From assembly GCA_963790245.1 (NCBI GenBank), contig CAWBNP010000002.1:2046001-2110000 (forward strand): a stretch of 64,000 nucleotides of DNA, read 5' to 3'. The position numbers and the translations under genes are program-made. This stretch comes from JACCVG01 sp963790245. Its GTDB lineage: Bacteria; Actinomycetota; Thermoleophilia; Solirubrobacterales; Thermoleophilaceae. This document shows, piece by piece, positions 49,369-57,369 of this stretch; positions within the stretch are counted from its first letter, which is position 1, and each line of letters begins with the position of its first letter. Under the pieces are notes generated by a model. It saw only the letters and a list, made by a program, of their open reading frames with translations, had not been told where the DNA came from and searched no databases.

Positions 49369-52300
49369 AGCCTCCGCCCCGCTGACCGTCGAGCAGCGGG
49401 CTGCGATCGATGACCGCGAACGCGATCTGTTCCTGATCGCGGGCGCGGGCAGCGGTAAGACGACGGTGTTGGTGGAGCGGTTCTGCGAGATCGTCGCCGA
49501 GCCCGGCGGTGCAGAGATCGACGAGCTGCTCGCGTTCACGTTCACCGAACGAGCGGCCGGCTCGCTCAAGCGACGGATCCGTGCCGAGCTGTCGCGCCGC
49601 GCGCGGGCGGCCGAAGGAGAGCGCGCGAGCGAGCTGCGCGCGCTCGGGCGCGAGTCGGAGGGCGCCTGGATCTCGACGATCCATGCCTTCTGTCACCGAC
49701 TGCTCTCGAGCCACGCGCTGCTCGCGGGGCTCGATCCGCGCTTCTCGGTGCTCGACGAGGACGAGGCCGCGCGGCTGCGCGTACGGGCTTTCGATCGGGC
49801 GTTCACCGCATTCGGCGCCGCCGCCGGTGACGACGACCGCTTCGAGGTCGCCGCCGCCGTGGGCTATGACCGGCTGCGCGAGACGGTCTGCTCAGCCCAC
49901 GACGAGTTGCGCGCGCTCGGCCAGGCACAGCCGATCCTCCCGGAGCTCGAGCCGGTCGACCCGGCGGCGGCCGGCGCCGAGCTCGTCGAGGCGGCCGCGG
50001 CGCTGGCCGGCGAGCTTCGCATCGATGAGGCCAAGAAGTTCGTGGCCAACGCGCTTGAGAAAGTGCTCGCGGCGGGCGCCGCGCTCGACGGTAGCGAGCT
50101 GTCCGAGGACGCTCCGCGGGCGTGGCTGATCAAGTCGACTTCGCCGGTCCTCACGACGCCCGCGGTCGAGCGGTACAACCTGGCGTGTCGCTCGCTCGAG
50201 CGAGCATTGGTGGAAGCCGCGGCCGCCCACCATTACGACCACCTGCGCGAGCTCGTCTCGCTCTATGGCGGGCAGTACGCGGGTCTGAAGCGATCGCGCT
50301 CGGCGCTCGACTTCGAGGATCTGCAGCTCCATACGCGCGACCTGCTGGCCTCGAACGCGGCCGTGCGTGCCGGCTACCAGCGGCGGTTCCGGCATCTGAT
50401 GGTCGATGAGTTCCAGGACACCAACGCGCTGCAGTCCTCCTTGATCGCGTTGCTGCACTTCGAGCAGGGCGAGCCACGCAACGCCCTGTTCACGGTCGGC
50501 GATGCTCTGCAGTCGATCTACGCCTTCCGCCACGCCGATCTCGAGGTGTTCCGGGCCGGCGCCCGCGTCGCCGAGGCGGCTCCGGACGAGCGCTCGGTCG
50601 TCCGCCGGCTGACCGCCAACTTCCGCTCCAGCGACTCGGTGCTGGCGCTCGTCAACGCGCTCGGGGAGCAGCTGCTCGGCGCCGATTTCAGTCCGCTCGT
50701 GCTCGGCGCCGCCGAGGGCGGGCGGGGCGCCGCCGAGATCCTCGTGACCGAGCGCGACGGCTGGCCCAAGAAGGGGCTGTTGCGAGGCGTCTCCGACGAC
50801 GAGCAGGCCCAGCCCTGGCGGGTGGCCGAGGCGCGGGCGCTCGCGACCCGGTTGAAGGGGCTCGTCGACGGCGGTGAGCGCCGCGGCGACATCGTCGTCC
50901 TGCTGCGCTCCTACACCCACGTCGAGGCCTACGAGCGCGCGCTCGAGGATGCCGGCCTCGCGCCTTACGTGATCGGCGGCCGCGGCTATTGGAGCCGGCT
51001 GCCGGTATCTGACGTGCGGGCGCTGCTCGGCTGCGTCGCCAACCCGACCGACGATCGCGCGCTGATCAGCGCGCTCGCCTCACCCGCGTGTGGCGTGCGG
51101 CCGGACAGCTTGTGGCTGCTGACCAAGGCGGCCGCCGGGGCACCCGTCTTCGCGGCCTTGGAGCTGCTCGGCTCCGGCGATCCGGGCGAGCTGCTCAGCG
51201 AGATCCCGGGCGATGACACCGATGCGCTGCGGGAGTTCTCCGCCCAACTCGAGCATGTTCGCGGGGCGGCGCACGGGCTCTCGCTCGAGGCATTGATCGA
51301 CCGCGTGATCGCCGAAACGGGCTATGACCTCGCGATGTTGATGGCGCCGGGCGGCCGTCGGCGGATGGCGAACGTCCGCAAGCTGATGGCGCTCGCGCGC
51401 GAGTTCGAGGCCGGCGAGGGCCGCGATCTGCGGGCCTTCCTCGATCAGATCGAGCTCGCCGTTTCCGCCGGCAGCCGCGAGCCCGACGCAACGATCCAGG
51501 TCGAGGGTCACGACGGTGTGCGGATCATGACGATCCACGCTGCCAAGGGGCTCGAGTTCCCGATAGTCGCTGTCGCCGACCTCGGCCGGGGGCTGGGCGC
51601 CGTCGGCGCGGGCTCGGATCTGCGGGTCGCGGCCGCTGCGCCCGGCTCCGAGCGGTTGCGGGTCGGGCTGCGGCTTGCACGGCTGGGGCGCCCGCGCAAG
51701 GCGATCCTCGACCACGCCGAGATTGCCGATCAGGCCGTCGCCCGCGACCGCGAGGAGGAGCGCCGCTTGTTGCACGTCGCGATGACCCGCGCCGAGCGCA
51801 GGCTGATCTTGAGCGGCGCCTGCCGTTCGGTGGCGCTCGCTGACGATCCATCCCCGAGCGAGCCGCTGCTCACCACCGCGCTGCGTGCGCTCGGCTGGAG
51901 TCCCGGCATCGACCGGCTGGCGATCCCCGGCCCCCCGGCGTTGCTCGAGGATCCGCAGAAGCCGGCGGCTCCGGTCGAGGTGGAGGTCTCCCTGACCGTC
52001 CCGCCAGATCCCGACGAGGCTGTGGACCCGGTTCAGCTGCGGCTCCTGACCGATCCGGAGCGAGACCTCTCTGCTGGCGTCGCGCCCGGTCCGCTCCGCG
52101 ACCCGGACATGCTCGCCCCGGCGAGTAGTGCCGCGAGGCCGGTCACGCATGCCTCTTACTCGTCGCTCTCACTGTTCGACCGCTGCGGATACCGGTTCTA
52201 CATCGAGCGGGTGCTCGGGCTGGGCGGCGGGGCGCACCCGGTGGCGGCCGGTCCGCAGGGCGATGGCCCCGATGGCTCGCCCGAGCAGCGGTTCGGCCTC

Positions 52301-52918
52301 GGCACGGTCGTCCACGAGCTGCTCGAGCGCAGCGCGAGCAGCGGGTTCGCCCCCGTCGACCAGGCGCAGGCGGCTGCATTGCTGGCGCGCGAGGGCGTCG
52401 AGCTCGCCGAGCTCGAGCGAGCGACGGGGCTCGTCGACCGGTTCCTCGGGTCCGGGCTCCGCGAACGCCTCGAGGGGGGCGCGCTGCACGCGGAGACGCC
52501 GTTCCTGCTCTCCCTCGGCGGGCTGATCCTGCGCGGCGAGATCGACCTGCTCACCGTCTTCCCACGCGAGACGATCCTGATCGACTACAAGACGGACCGT
52601 CTCGGCGCAGAGGACCCGGCCGAGCACATGGGGCGCTACGAGATCCAGCGCAAGCTCTACGCACTGGCCGCACTCGAGCGCTACGCGCGGCCCGTGAGCG
52701 TCGTCTACGCCTTTCTCGACCGGCCGGAGGCCCCGGTCGAGGCGCGTTACGAGCCCGCCGATCGAGACCGTCTGCGGCGCGATCTGGAAGTCGTCTGCAG
52801 CGAGCTCGTCGCCGGTCGGTTCCCCGTCACCGACGATCCGCGGCGGGCGCTGTGCTTCGACTGCCCTGCACGCGAGCGACTTTGCTCCCACCCCGCGTCG
52901 ATGACGCTCCGGGACTGA
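49349..52918 (+). CDS. addA: AddA-like UvrD/Rep-type helicase with C-terminal nuclease
   Basis: 1189 residues. Motif I LFLIAGAGSGKTTVLVERFC, Ia LLAFTFTERAAGSLKRRI, II FRHLMVDEFQDTNALQSSLI, III ALFTVGDALQSIYAFRHADLE, IV VVRRLTANFRSS, V VRIMTIHAAKGLEFPIVAVADL and VI RRLLHVAMTRAERRLILSG. The PD-(D/E)xK nuclease is LRGEIDLLTVFPRETILIDYKTDRL. It has the standard AddA order and size. It overlaps addB by 20 bp, so translation is coupled. This gives the organism an AddAB-type break-processing machine; no recBCD or adnAB genes are in the window. Chi usage is unknown. Confidence 0.93.
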   Translation: MSAAPPEASAPLTVEQRAAIDDRERDLFLIAGAGSGKTTVLVERFCEIVAEPGGAEIDELLAFTFTERAAGSLKRRIRAELSRRARAAEGERASELRALGRESEGAWISTIHAFCHRLLSSHALLAGLDPRFSVLDEDEAARLRVRAFDRAFTAFGAAAGDDDRFEVAAAVGYDRLRETVCSAHDELRALGQAQPILPELEPVDPAAAGAELVEAAAALAGELRIDEAKKFVANALEKVLAAGAALDGSELSEDAPRAWLIKSTSPVLTTPAVERYNLACRSLERALVEAAAAHHYDHLRELVSLYGGQYAGLKRSRSALDFEDLQLHTRDLLASNAAVRAGYQRRFRHLMVDEFQDTNALQSSLIALLHFEQGEPRNALFTVGDALQSIYAFRHADLEVFRAGARVAEAAPDERSVVRRLTANFRSSDSVLALVNALGEQLLGADFSPLVLGAAEGGRGAAEILVTERDGWPKKGLLRGVSDDEQAQPWRVAEARALATRLKGLVDGGERRGDIVVLLRSYTHVEAYERALEDAGLAPYVIGGRGYWSRLPVSDVRALLGCVANPTDDRALISALASPACGVRPDSLWLLTKAAAGAPVFAALELLGSGDPGELLSEIPGDDTDALREFSAQLEHVRGAAHGLSLEALIDRVIAETGYDLAMLMAPGGRRRMANVRKLMALAREFEAGEGRDLRAFLDQIELAVSAGSREPDATIQVEGHDGVRIMTIHAAKGLEFPIVAVADLGRGLGAVGAGSDLRVAAAAPGSERLRVGLRLARLGRPRKAILDHAEIADQAVARDREEERRLLHVAMTRAERRLILSGACRSVALADDPSPSEPLLTTALRALGWSPGIDRLAIPGPPALLEDPQKPAAPVEVEVSLTVPPDPDEAVDPVQLRLLTDPERDLSAGVAPGPLRDPDMLAPASSAARPVTHASYSSLSLFDRCGYRFYIERVLGLGGGAHPVAAGPQGDGPDGSPEQRFGLGTVVHELLERSASSGFAPVDQAQAAALLAREGVELAELERATGLVDRFLGSGLRERLEGGALHAETPFLLSLGGLILRGEIDLLTVFPRETILIDYKTDRLGAEDPAEHMGRYEIQRKLYALAALERYARPVSVVYAFLDRPEAPVEARYEPADRDRLRRDLEVVCSELVAGRFPVTDDPRRALCFDCPARERLCSHPASMTLRD

Positions 52919-52966
52919 AAGTGGGCTCACTGGGCAGCCCCGGCGTTCCGTCGGGGGCGAGGCGTA

Positions 52967-52983
52967 ACTTGACCTCGTCAAGT
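52967..52983. promoter_or_regulatory. 17-bp palindrome upstream of a hypothetical gene
   Basis: ACTTGACCTCGTCAAGT has perfect 7-bp arms around CTC and sits 27 bases before ATG 53011. It may be an operator, or TTGACC within it may be a -35 element. Its half-site TTGAC also occurs in the dyads at 16855 and 24160, but the spacing differs. Confidence 0.45.
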
Positions 52984-53010
52984 CCCTCTCACAAGGGAGA
53001 TCGGAGCCGA

Positions 53011-53466
53011 ATGCCTCTCTGTTTCATCGATCCCAAGGAAGCGATCCGAGTGATGGCGGAATCCGTCGGGCGCGAGGCGCGCCGACAGCTGTTGGGAGAG
53101 GTCGTCCACGCGTGGGTCGATGAGATCCCCGAGGACGAGCTTGAGGTGCATTACGCAAAGGCGGTCGGCGACCTCGACGAAGAGGATCTGTCGATGCTCG
53201 CGACCTGGCATGCCTCGCTCGAGATCGGACATCCGGTGGCGAACAAGGAGTTTCTCGTCAAGGCCTTCTCGGGCCTCGGCGAGTACCGGCGCGAGGCGCT
53301 CAAGATAGCTGCGGGCTTCCGCGGCGACGAGGCCTTCGAATCCGGCATCAGCGAGGAGCAGGCGCTCGACACCGTCCTGCCGTGGCTGTCCGAGGAGCGG
53401 ACCGTCGAACTGGCAGCGGAAGTGCTCGAGCTCTACTGCTGGGACCGTCTCGGATCTGACAACTAG
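53011..53466 (+). CDS. Hypothetical alpha-helical protein, 151 residues
   Basis: ATG 53011 with AAGGGAGA upstream. MPLCFIDPKEAIRVMAESVGREARRQLLGEVVHAWVDEIP, LEVHYAKAVGDLDEEDLSMLATWHASLEI and FSGLGEYRREALKIAAGFRG, ending LAAEVLELYCWDRLGSDN. It is soluble and mostly helical, with no recognised domain. It has a ribosome site and an upstream palindrome, unlike the leaderless majority, suggesting separate regulation. The stop TAG (53464-53466) is the first three bases of repeat copy F. Confidence 0.6.
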   Translation: MPLCFIDPKEAIRVMAESVGREARRQLLGEVVHAWVDEIPEDELEVHYAKAVGDLDEEDLSMLATWHASLEIGHPVANKEFLVKAFSGLGEYRREALKIAAGFRGDEAFESGISEEQALDTVLPWLSEERTVELAAEVLELYCWDRLGSDN

Positions 53467-53523
53467 ACCCCACCGGGGTCGTGCCACGCGCGGATTGAGC
53501 CGGAGAACCGTTTCGTCGGCTAG
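53464..53523 (+). repeat. Interspersed double-hairpin repeat, copy F
   Basis: TAGACCCCACCGGGGTC with a 6-bp stem GACCCC/GGGGTC, GTGCCACGCGCGGATTGAG, then a weak second dyad GCCG...CGGC, ending CTAG at 53520-53523. It starts with the plus-strand stop codon TAG and ends with the minus-strand stop of the gene at 53520-54215, filling the whole gap between two convergent genes (60 bases). Confidence 0.83.
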
Positions 53524-54215
53524 GCGGCTACGGGCTCGATTGCGCGGGTCGTGATCTCGTAGAGGCCGTGGGCGCGGTGCTCGTCCATCTGCCATTCGAA
53601 GATCGACGCGTGGGCCACCAGGCCCGGTAGCTCGAGGGTCGTTCCCGCCACGGCGGTTCCGCTTGCGCGGCGGGGAAAGTCCTCGTCCTCGAGCCACAGT
53701 TCGAGCCCGGCGCTCCGTTGCCGTCCCTCACCGTCGTAGACCGTTGAGAGCCGCGCGTCCTCGACGGGCCGCGCCGCACCGTCCTCGACCAGCACGGCGA
53801 CCACCGTCTCAGCGTCGTGGCCGACCGCGTCGCGCGGGCGGCACGCCTCGAGCAGCAGCGCGCGTGATTCGTCGAATACGACGGCTACCGAGCGGATCAC
53901 GTCCAGCTCCGCCCAACGCGGCGGTTCGGCGGTATCCCCGATCAGGCCCATGCAGTCGATCGGCCCGCCGGCCAGCGTGCCGCGGACGGTCGCGGGCGCC
54001 AGCCTGGTCCCCCCGACCAGGACCGCTTCGCCGATCGGCTCGAGCGAGAGCTCGAATCGCCCAGCGAGGGTCGCGCTGACGCCGGCCCCTGCTGCGTCGA
54101 TCTGCGCGCCTTCGGGAAAGGCTTCGGTCGTGGCGCCGTCGAACAGCAGCGTCAGGCCGCTGCGCGCGATTCCGTGGCGTCCATGCGCCGCGTCGAAGAA
54201 GGCGATCGCGTTCAC
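53520..54215 (-). CDS. Hypothetical protein, 231 residues, downstream of FxsA
   Basis: GTG 54215 overlaps the FxsA stop by 4 bp (GTGA): MNAIAFFDAAHGRHGIARSGLTLLFDGATTEAFP, FELSLEPIGEAVLVGGTRLAPATVRGTLAGGPIDCMGLIGD, DVIRSVAVVFDESRALLLEACRPRDAVGHDAETVVAVLVED and LVAHASIFEWQMDEHRAHGLYEITTR. The layout of alternating beta-strands resembles a tandem lipocalin-like/DUF-type fold, but I cannot name it. Co-translated with FxsA. Its stop codon lies in repeat copy F. Longer upstream frames are shadows of fxsA. Confidence 0.6.
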   Translation of the reverse strand: MNAIAFFDAAHGRHGIARSGLTLLFDGATTEAFPEGAQIDAAGAGVSATLAGRFELSLEPIGEAVLVGGTRLAPATVRGTLAGGPIDCMGLIGDTAEPPRWAELDVIRSVAVVFDESRALLLEACRPRDAVGHDAETVVAVLVEDGAARPVEDARLSTVYDGEGRQRSAGLELWLEDEDFPRRASGTAVAGTTLELPGLVAHASIFEWQMDEHRAHGLYEITTRAIEPVAA

Positions 54216-54709
54216 GGTTGCAGGTGCGACTGGGGATCGGCGGTCCGGGGTTGCTCGGTCGCCGTGCCCTCGACGTCGTATTCGCGTCCGGCCCGAGGAG
54301 CGGTAGGAGGACCGCCGACGAACCCTCCGATCACACGCCGGCCCGCAGCCGCGACGACCACCCGCCGCGCGATCGCCCGGGTCGGCGGGATCAGCAGCAG
54401 CAGGCCGACGATGTCCGTGATGAAGCCCGGCGTGATCAGGAACGCGCCGCCGAAGATCACCAGTACGCCGTCGAGCACCGCGCGCGCGGGGACCTTCCGC
54501 TGGGCGACCGCCTCGCTGAACCGCCGCCAGGCCGCCCTGCCCTGGGACCGCAGCAGCAGCGATCCGGCGATCGAGTCGAGCAGCAGGATCGCGAGCGTCG
54601 GCAGGAGGCCGATCACCTGTCCGACCTGGATCAGGACGTACAGCTCCGCGAGCGGCACGACGATGAAAACGATCAGCAGCGCGAGCACGGGCACGGGCCG
54701 AGCGTACAT
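54212..54709 (-). CDS. fxsA: FxsA-family membrane protein
   Basis: 165 residues. VPVLALLIVFIVVPLAELYVLIQVGQVIGLLPTLAILLLDSIAG, LLRSQGRAAWRRFSEAVAQRKVPARAVLDGVLVIFGGAFLITPGFITDIVGLLLLIPPTRA. The E-x-Y-V-L-I-x-V and G-G-x-L-L-x-x-P-G-F-x-T-D signature is diagnostic of FxsA. In E. coli, FxsA (suppressor of F exclusion) affects exclusion of phage T7 in F+ cells; the general role is unknown. The C-terminus is a disordered polar tail. Divergent from the MIP18-like gene with only 17 bp between the starts. Confidence 0.9.
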   Translation of the reverse strand: MYARPVPVLALLIVFIVVPLAELYVLIQVGQVIGLLPTLAILLLDSIAGSLLLRSQGRAAWRRFSEAVAQRKVPARAVLDGVLVIFGGAFLITPGFITDIVGLLLLIPPTRAIARRVVVAAAGRRVIGGFVGGPPTAPRAGREYDVEGTATEQPRTADPQSHLQP

Positions 54710-54726
54710 CGGGATACGATGGGGAC

Positions 54727-55023
54727 GTGGTTACCGTCGAACAGGTCGAGGAAGCGCTCGCGAACGTCATCGACCCCGAGCTCGGGCTCGATTTCCTCGA
54801 GCTCGGTCTCGTCTACGAGGTCGAGGTCGAGGGGGAGGAAGTCTTCATCACCTTCACCTTGACGACCGCCGGCTGTCCGATCGGCCCCCAGGTGACCGAG
54901 CAGATGAAGGAGTTCGTCGGCGAAGTGCCCGGCGTCGAGGCGGTCCATCCGAAGATGGTCTTCGTCCCGCCGTGGACGCCGGACATGATGAGCGAAGACG
55001 CGAAGTTCGCGCTCGGCTACTAG
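54727..55023 (+). CDS. MIP18/SufT-like metal-sulphur cluster assembly factor (DUF59)
   Basis: 98 residues from GTG 54727. VEQVEEALANVIDPELGLDFLELGLVYEVEVEGEEVFI, TFTLTTAGCPIGPQVTEQMKEFV and VFVPPWTPDMMSEDAKFALGY. DPELG-DxxELGLVY and TTAGCP with the conserved Cys define the family, which aids Fe-S cluster maturation (SufT, PaaD-like). No PaaABC genes adjoin, and sufB is 7 kb downstream, so an Fe-S role is more likely than phenylacetate degradation. TACGAT (54715-54720) ends 6 bases before the start. The stop shares CTAG with the convergent acyltransferase. Confidence 0.88.
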   Translation: MVTVEQVEEALANVIDPELGLDFLELGLVYEVEVEGEEVFITFTLTTAGCPIGPQVTEQMKEFVGEVPGVEAVHPKMVFVPPWTPDMMSEDAKFALGY

Positions 55024-56438
55024 ACCTCTGCGGCCGCCGGCGCTCGATCGGCAGCGGCCAGCAGCTCGCCGAGCGACTCACGTAGGTCGTCGGCGAAGTC
55101 CTCGAGGTCGGGCATCGCGTCGTAGTCGCCCAGCAGGCCGAAATCGAGTCGGCCGTTGTAGGAGATGATCGCGATCGCCATCGCGTGGTTCTCAGGCAGG
55201 AAGGCCACCGGAATCATCTCGAGCAGCTCCCGCCCGAGCATGTAGAGCGGGATCTGTGGCCCGGGCACGTTGGTCACGATCAGGTTGAACAGCCGGGTCG
55301 AGAAGTTGACCCGCGAGGCTTGGGCGAGCAGCGTCGGCGGCGCGAAGTCGGTCAGCCCGGCGATCACCTCGGCGCCGAGCGCTTGCTTGGAGTTCTTGAG
55401 GTCGCCCATGATCCGGGTGACCGTACGCAGCCGCTCGACCGGATCCTCGACATAGACCGGCAGCGGACCGCGCATCGCGGCGATCCGGTTGCCGAGCTGG
55501 CCGTGCTCGTCATCGGCCCGGATCGAGACCGGCACGAGCGCGCGCAACTCGAGGCCCTCGGTCCGGATCCCGCGCGAGCGCAGCCAGCGGCGAAGCGCCC
55601 CTGAAACGGTTGCCAGGACGACGTCGTTGACGGTTCCCCCCAGCGCCCGCTTGACGCGCTTGAAGTCCTCGAGGCTCGATTGGAGCCAGAAGATCCGCCG
55701 GTGCGGCCCGATCTCGACGTTGAGCGGTGTGTCGGGGGCGGGGTTGAGCCCCGCCCAGACGAACTCGCTGATCCCCTCGAGCGCCTCACGGGCGGTGTCG
55801 AGCGTTGCCGCTGGCGTCTCGACCGCCTTCACGATGCTGGTCGCAAGCTCGAGTGGCGTACGGATGAGCCCCGAGATCCCCTCGGCGATCAGCTCGGCCT
55901 CGGAGGGCTCCGGGGCGGGCGTCCACGGCACGAGCTCGGGCTCGGGGCTGCCGCCGTCGGCGGTGATGTCGAACAGGACTCCGACGATGTCGACGCCCGA
56001 GACACCGTCGACGAGCGCGTGGTGGGTCTTGCTGATCATCGCGAAGCGGCCGCTCTCGAGCCCCTGGACCAGCCACAGCTCCCAGAGGGGCTTGGAGCGG
56101 TCCAGCCGCTGGGAGAAGATCCGGCCGGCGAGCTGGCGTAGCTGCTCGAGCGAGCCCGGTGCCGGCAGTGCGGTATGGCGGATGTGGTACTCGATGTTGA
56201 AGCGCGGGTCGTCGATCCAGAACGGCCGACCCATCTCGAAGCGCGGGACAGCGAGCTTCTGGCGGTAGCGCGGTACGAGATGGAGTCGCTCCTCGATCGC
56301 GCCGATCACCTCGTCGCGGCGCGGCGGCGGACCGTCGAAGATCATCACGGCGCCGACGTGCATGTGTGACGCGTCGTGCTCCTGGGCGAGGAAGGAGGCA
56401 TCGACTGCGCTGAGGCGGTCGGCTTTCGAGGTCGACAT
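55020..56438 (-). CDS. WS/DGAT-family O-acyltransferase (wax ester/triacylglycerol synthase)
   Basis: 472 residues from ATG 56438, with TAGTGT (minus strand, 56451-56446) ending 7 bases before it. RLSAVDASFLAQEHDASHMHVGA, then the catalytic HHxxxDG in ISKTHHALVDGVSGVD (near residue 138), FKRVKRALGGTVNDVVLATVSGALRRWL (PLW/NDVVLA block), LRALVPVSIRADDEHGQLGN and FNLIVTNVPGPQIPLYMLG. It uses acyl-CoA to form wax esters or triacylglycerol in storage lipid. It fits with the acyl-CoA dehydrogenases and lipases in the window. The specific acceptor alcohol cannot be deduced. Confidence 0.92.
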   Translation of the reverse strand: MSTSKADRLSAVDASFLAQEHDASHMHVGAVMIFDGPPPRRDEVIGAIEERLHLVPRYRQKLAVPRFEMGRPFWIDDPRFNIEYHIRHTALPAPGSLEQLRQLAGRIFSQRLDRSKPLWELWLVQGLESGRFAMISKTHHALVDGVSGVDIVGVLFDITADGGSPEPELVPWTPAPEPSEAELIAEGISGLIRTPLELATSIVKAVETPAATLDTAREALEGISEFVWAGLNPAPDTPLNVEIGPHRRIFWLQSSLEDFKRVKRALGGTVNDVVLATVSGALRRWLRSRGIRTEGLELRALVPVSIRADDEHGQLGNRIAAMRGPLPVYVEDPVERLRTVTRIMGDLKNSKQALGAEVIAGLTDFAPPTLLAQASRVNFSTRLFNLIVTNVPGPQIPLYMLGRELLEMIPVAFLPENHAMAIAIISYNGRLDFGLLGDYDAMPDLEDFADDLRESLGELLAAADRAPAAAEV

Positions 56439-56467
56439 CGCGGCAACACTAGCGTCAGACTGGCCGG

Positions 56468-57337
56468 ATGCCTCAGATCCCGGCACTTCTCCTCTGCGCG
56501 GCACTGGCCGTTGGCTGTGGATCACTGGAGTCGACAGCCGGCTCTGTCGCGACCGCCGCCGACGCCGTCGACCGCAGCGGCCGGTTCGACTCGGTCGCCG
56601 CCTTCGAGCTGCTCGCCGATCAGGTAGCGCGGGGCCCGCGGCCAGCCGGATCGCCCCAGTCGCGCGCGCTCGCCGGAGATCTCCGCCGCGAGCTTCCGAG
56701 AGGCCGCTTCCAGGCCGTGCCCGGTGGGCTCCGCAACGTGATCGGCGTCGTCAAGGGGCGCGACCCGAAGCGCCAGGTCGCGCTGGCCGCCCACTACGAC
56801 ACCAAGGACATTCCGGGCTTCGTCGGCGCCAACGACGGTGCCTCCGGCACCGCGATCGTCACCGAGCTGGCGCGCACGATCGACCGCCGCGAGCTTGGCC
56901 CGACGGTCGTGTTCATGCTGTTCGACGGGGAGGAGGCCCCGAGCGGGGTGCCGGATTCCCAGTTCTACGAGGCCGGTCTGCGTGGGAGCCGGGTCGCTGC
57001 GCGCAAGTACCGGGATCTCGAGTCGATGATCCTGCTCGATTTCGTCGGCGACCGGAATCTCACGATCCCGCGAGAGGCGACCTCGGATCCCAGGCTCTGG
57101 CGCGCGCTGCGCCGGGCCGCCGGGCGCACAGGCAACGGCGCGGTGTTCCCCGGCGGGATCGGCCCGTCCGTCACCGACGACCACACTCCGTTCCTCGAGG
57201 GCGGGACCCCCGCGATCGACCTGATCGACTTCGAGTTCGACTGCTTTCACCGCGTTTGCGACGACCTCGATGCGGTTTCACGCGCGAGCGTGGAGGCAGT
57301 CGGGGAGTCGGTCTACCGGCTGCTGCGCTCGATGTAG
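56468..57337 (+). CDS. M28-family zinc peptidase, lipoprotein (glutaminyl-cyclase-like)
   Basis: 289 residues. Signal peptide PQIPALLLCAALAVGCGSLE has a lipobox VGC. The M28 fold: VALAAHYDTKDIPGFVGANDGASGTAIVTELA (His-Asp and Asp-Gly-Ala-Ser-Gly zinc ligands), VVFMLFDGEEAPSG (Glu) and GPSVTDDHTPFLEGGTPAIDLIDFEFD with the last His. The compact size and DDHTPFL motif are those of bacterial glutaminyl-cyclase-like M28 members, so activity could be pyroglutamate formation rather than aminopeptidase. The 29 bp between it and the divergent WS/DGAT holds overlapping -10 candidates for both. Confidence 0.86.
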   Translation: MPQIPALLLCAALAVGCGSLESTAGSVATAADAVDRSGRFDSVAAFELLADQVARGPRPAGSPQSRALAGDLRRELPRGRFQAVPGGLRNVIGVVKGRDPKRQVALAAHYDTKDIPGFVGANDGASGTAIVTELARTIDRRELGPTVVFMLFDGEEAPSGVPDSQFYEAGLRGSRVAARKYRDLESMILLDFVGDRNLTIPREATSDPRLWRALRRAAGRTGNGAVFPGGIGPSVTDDHTPFLEGGTPAIDLIDFEFDCFHRVCDDLDAVSRASVEAVGESVYRLLRSM

Positions 57338-57369
57338 GGCCGCTTCCGCAGCTATCTACACTGACGGGG

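Noticed and set aside
46390..49569. Minus-strand open frame of over 1000 codons opposite addB
   Set aside because: Composition is that of a mirror frame, with no domain, and addB on the other strand has full family motifs.
54727..55023. DUF59 protein as PaaD of phenylacetate degradation
   Set aside because: No paaABCE genes adjoin; short single-domain MIP18/SufT-type layout fits better.
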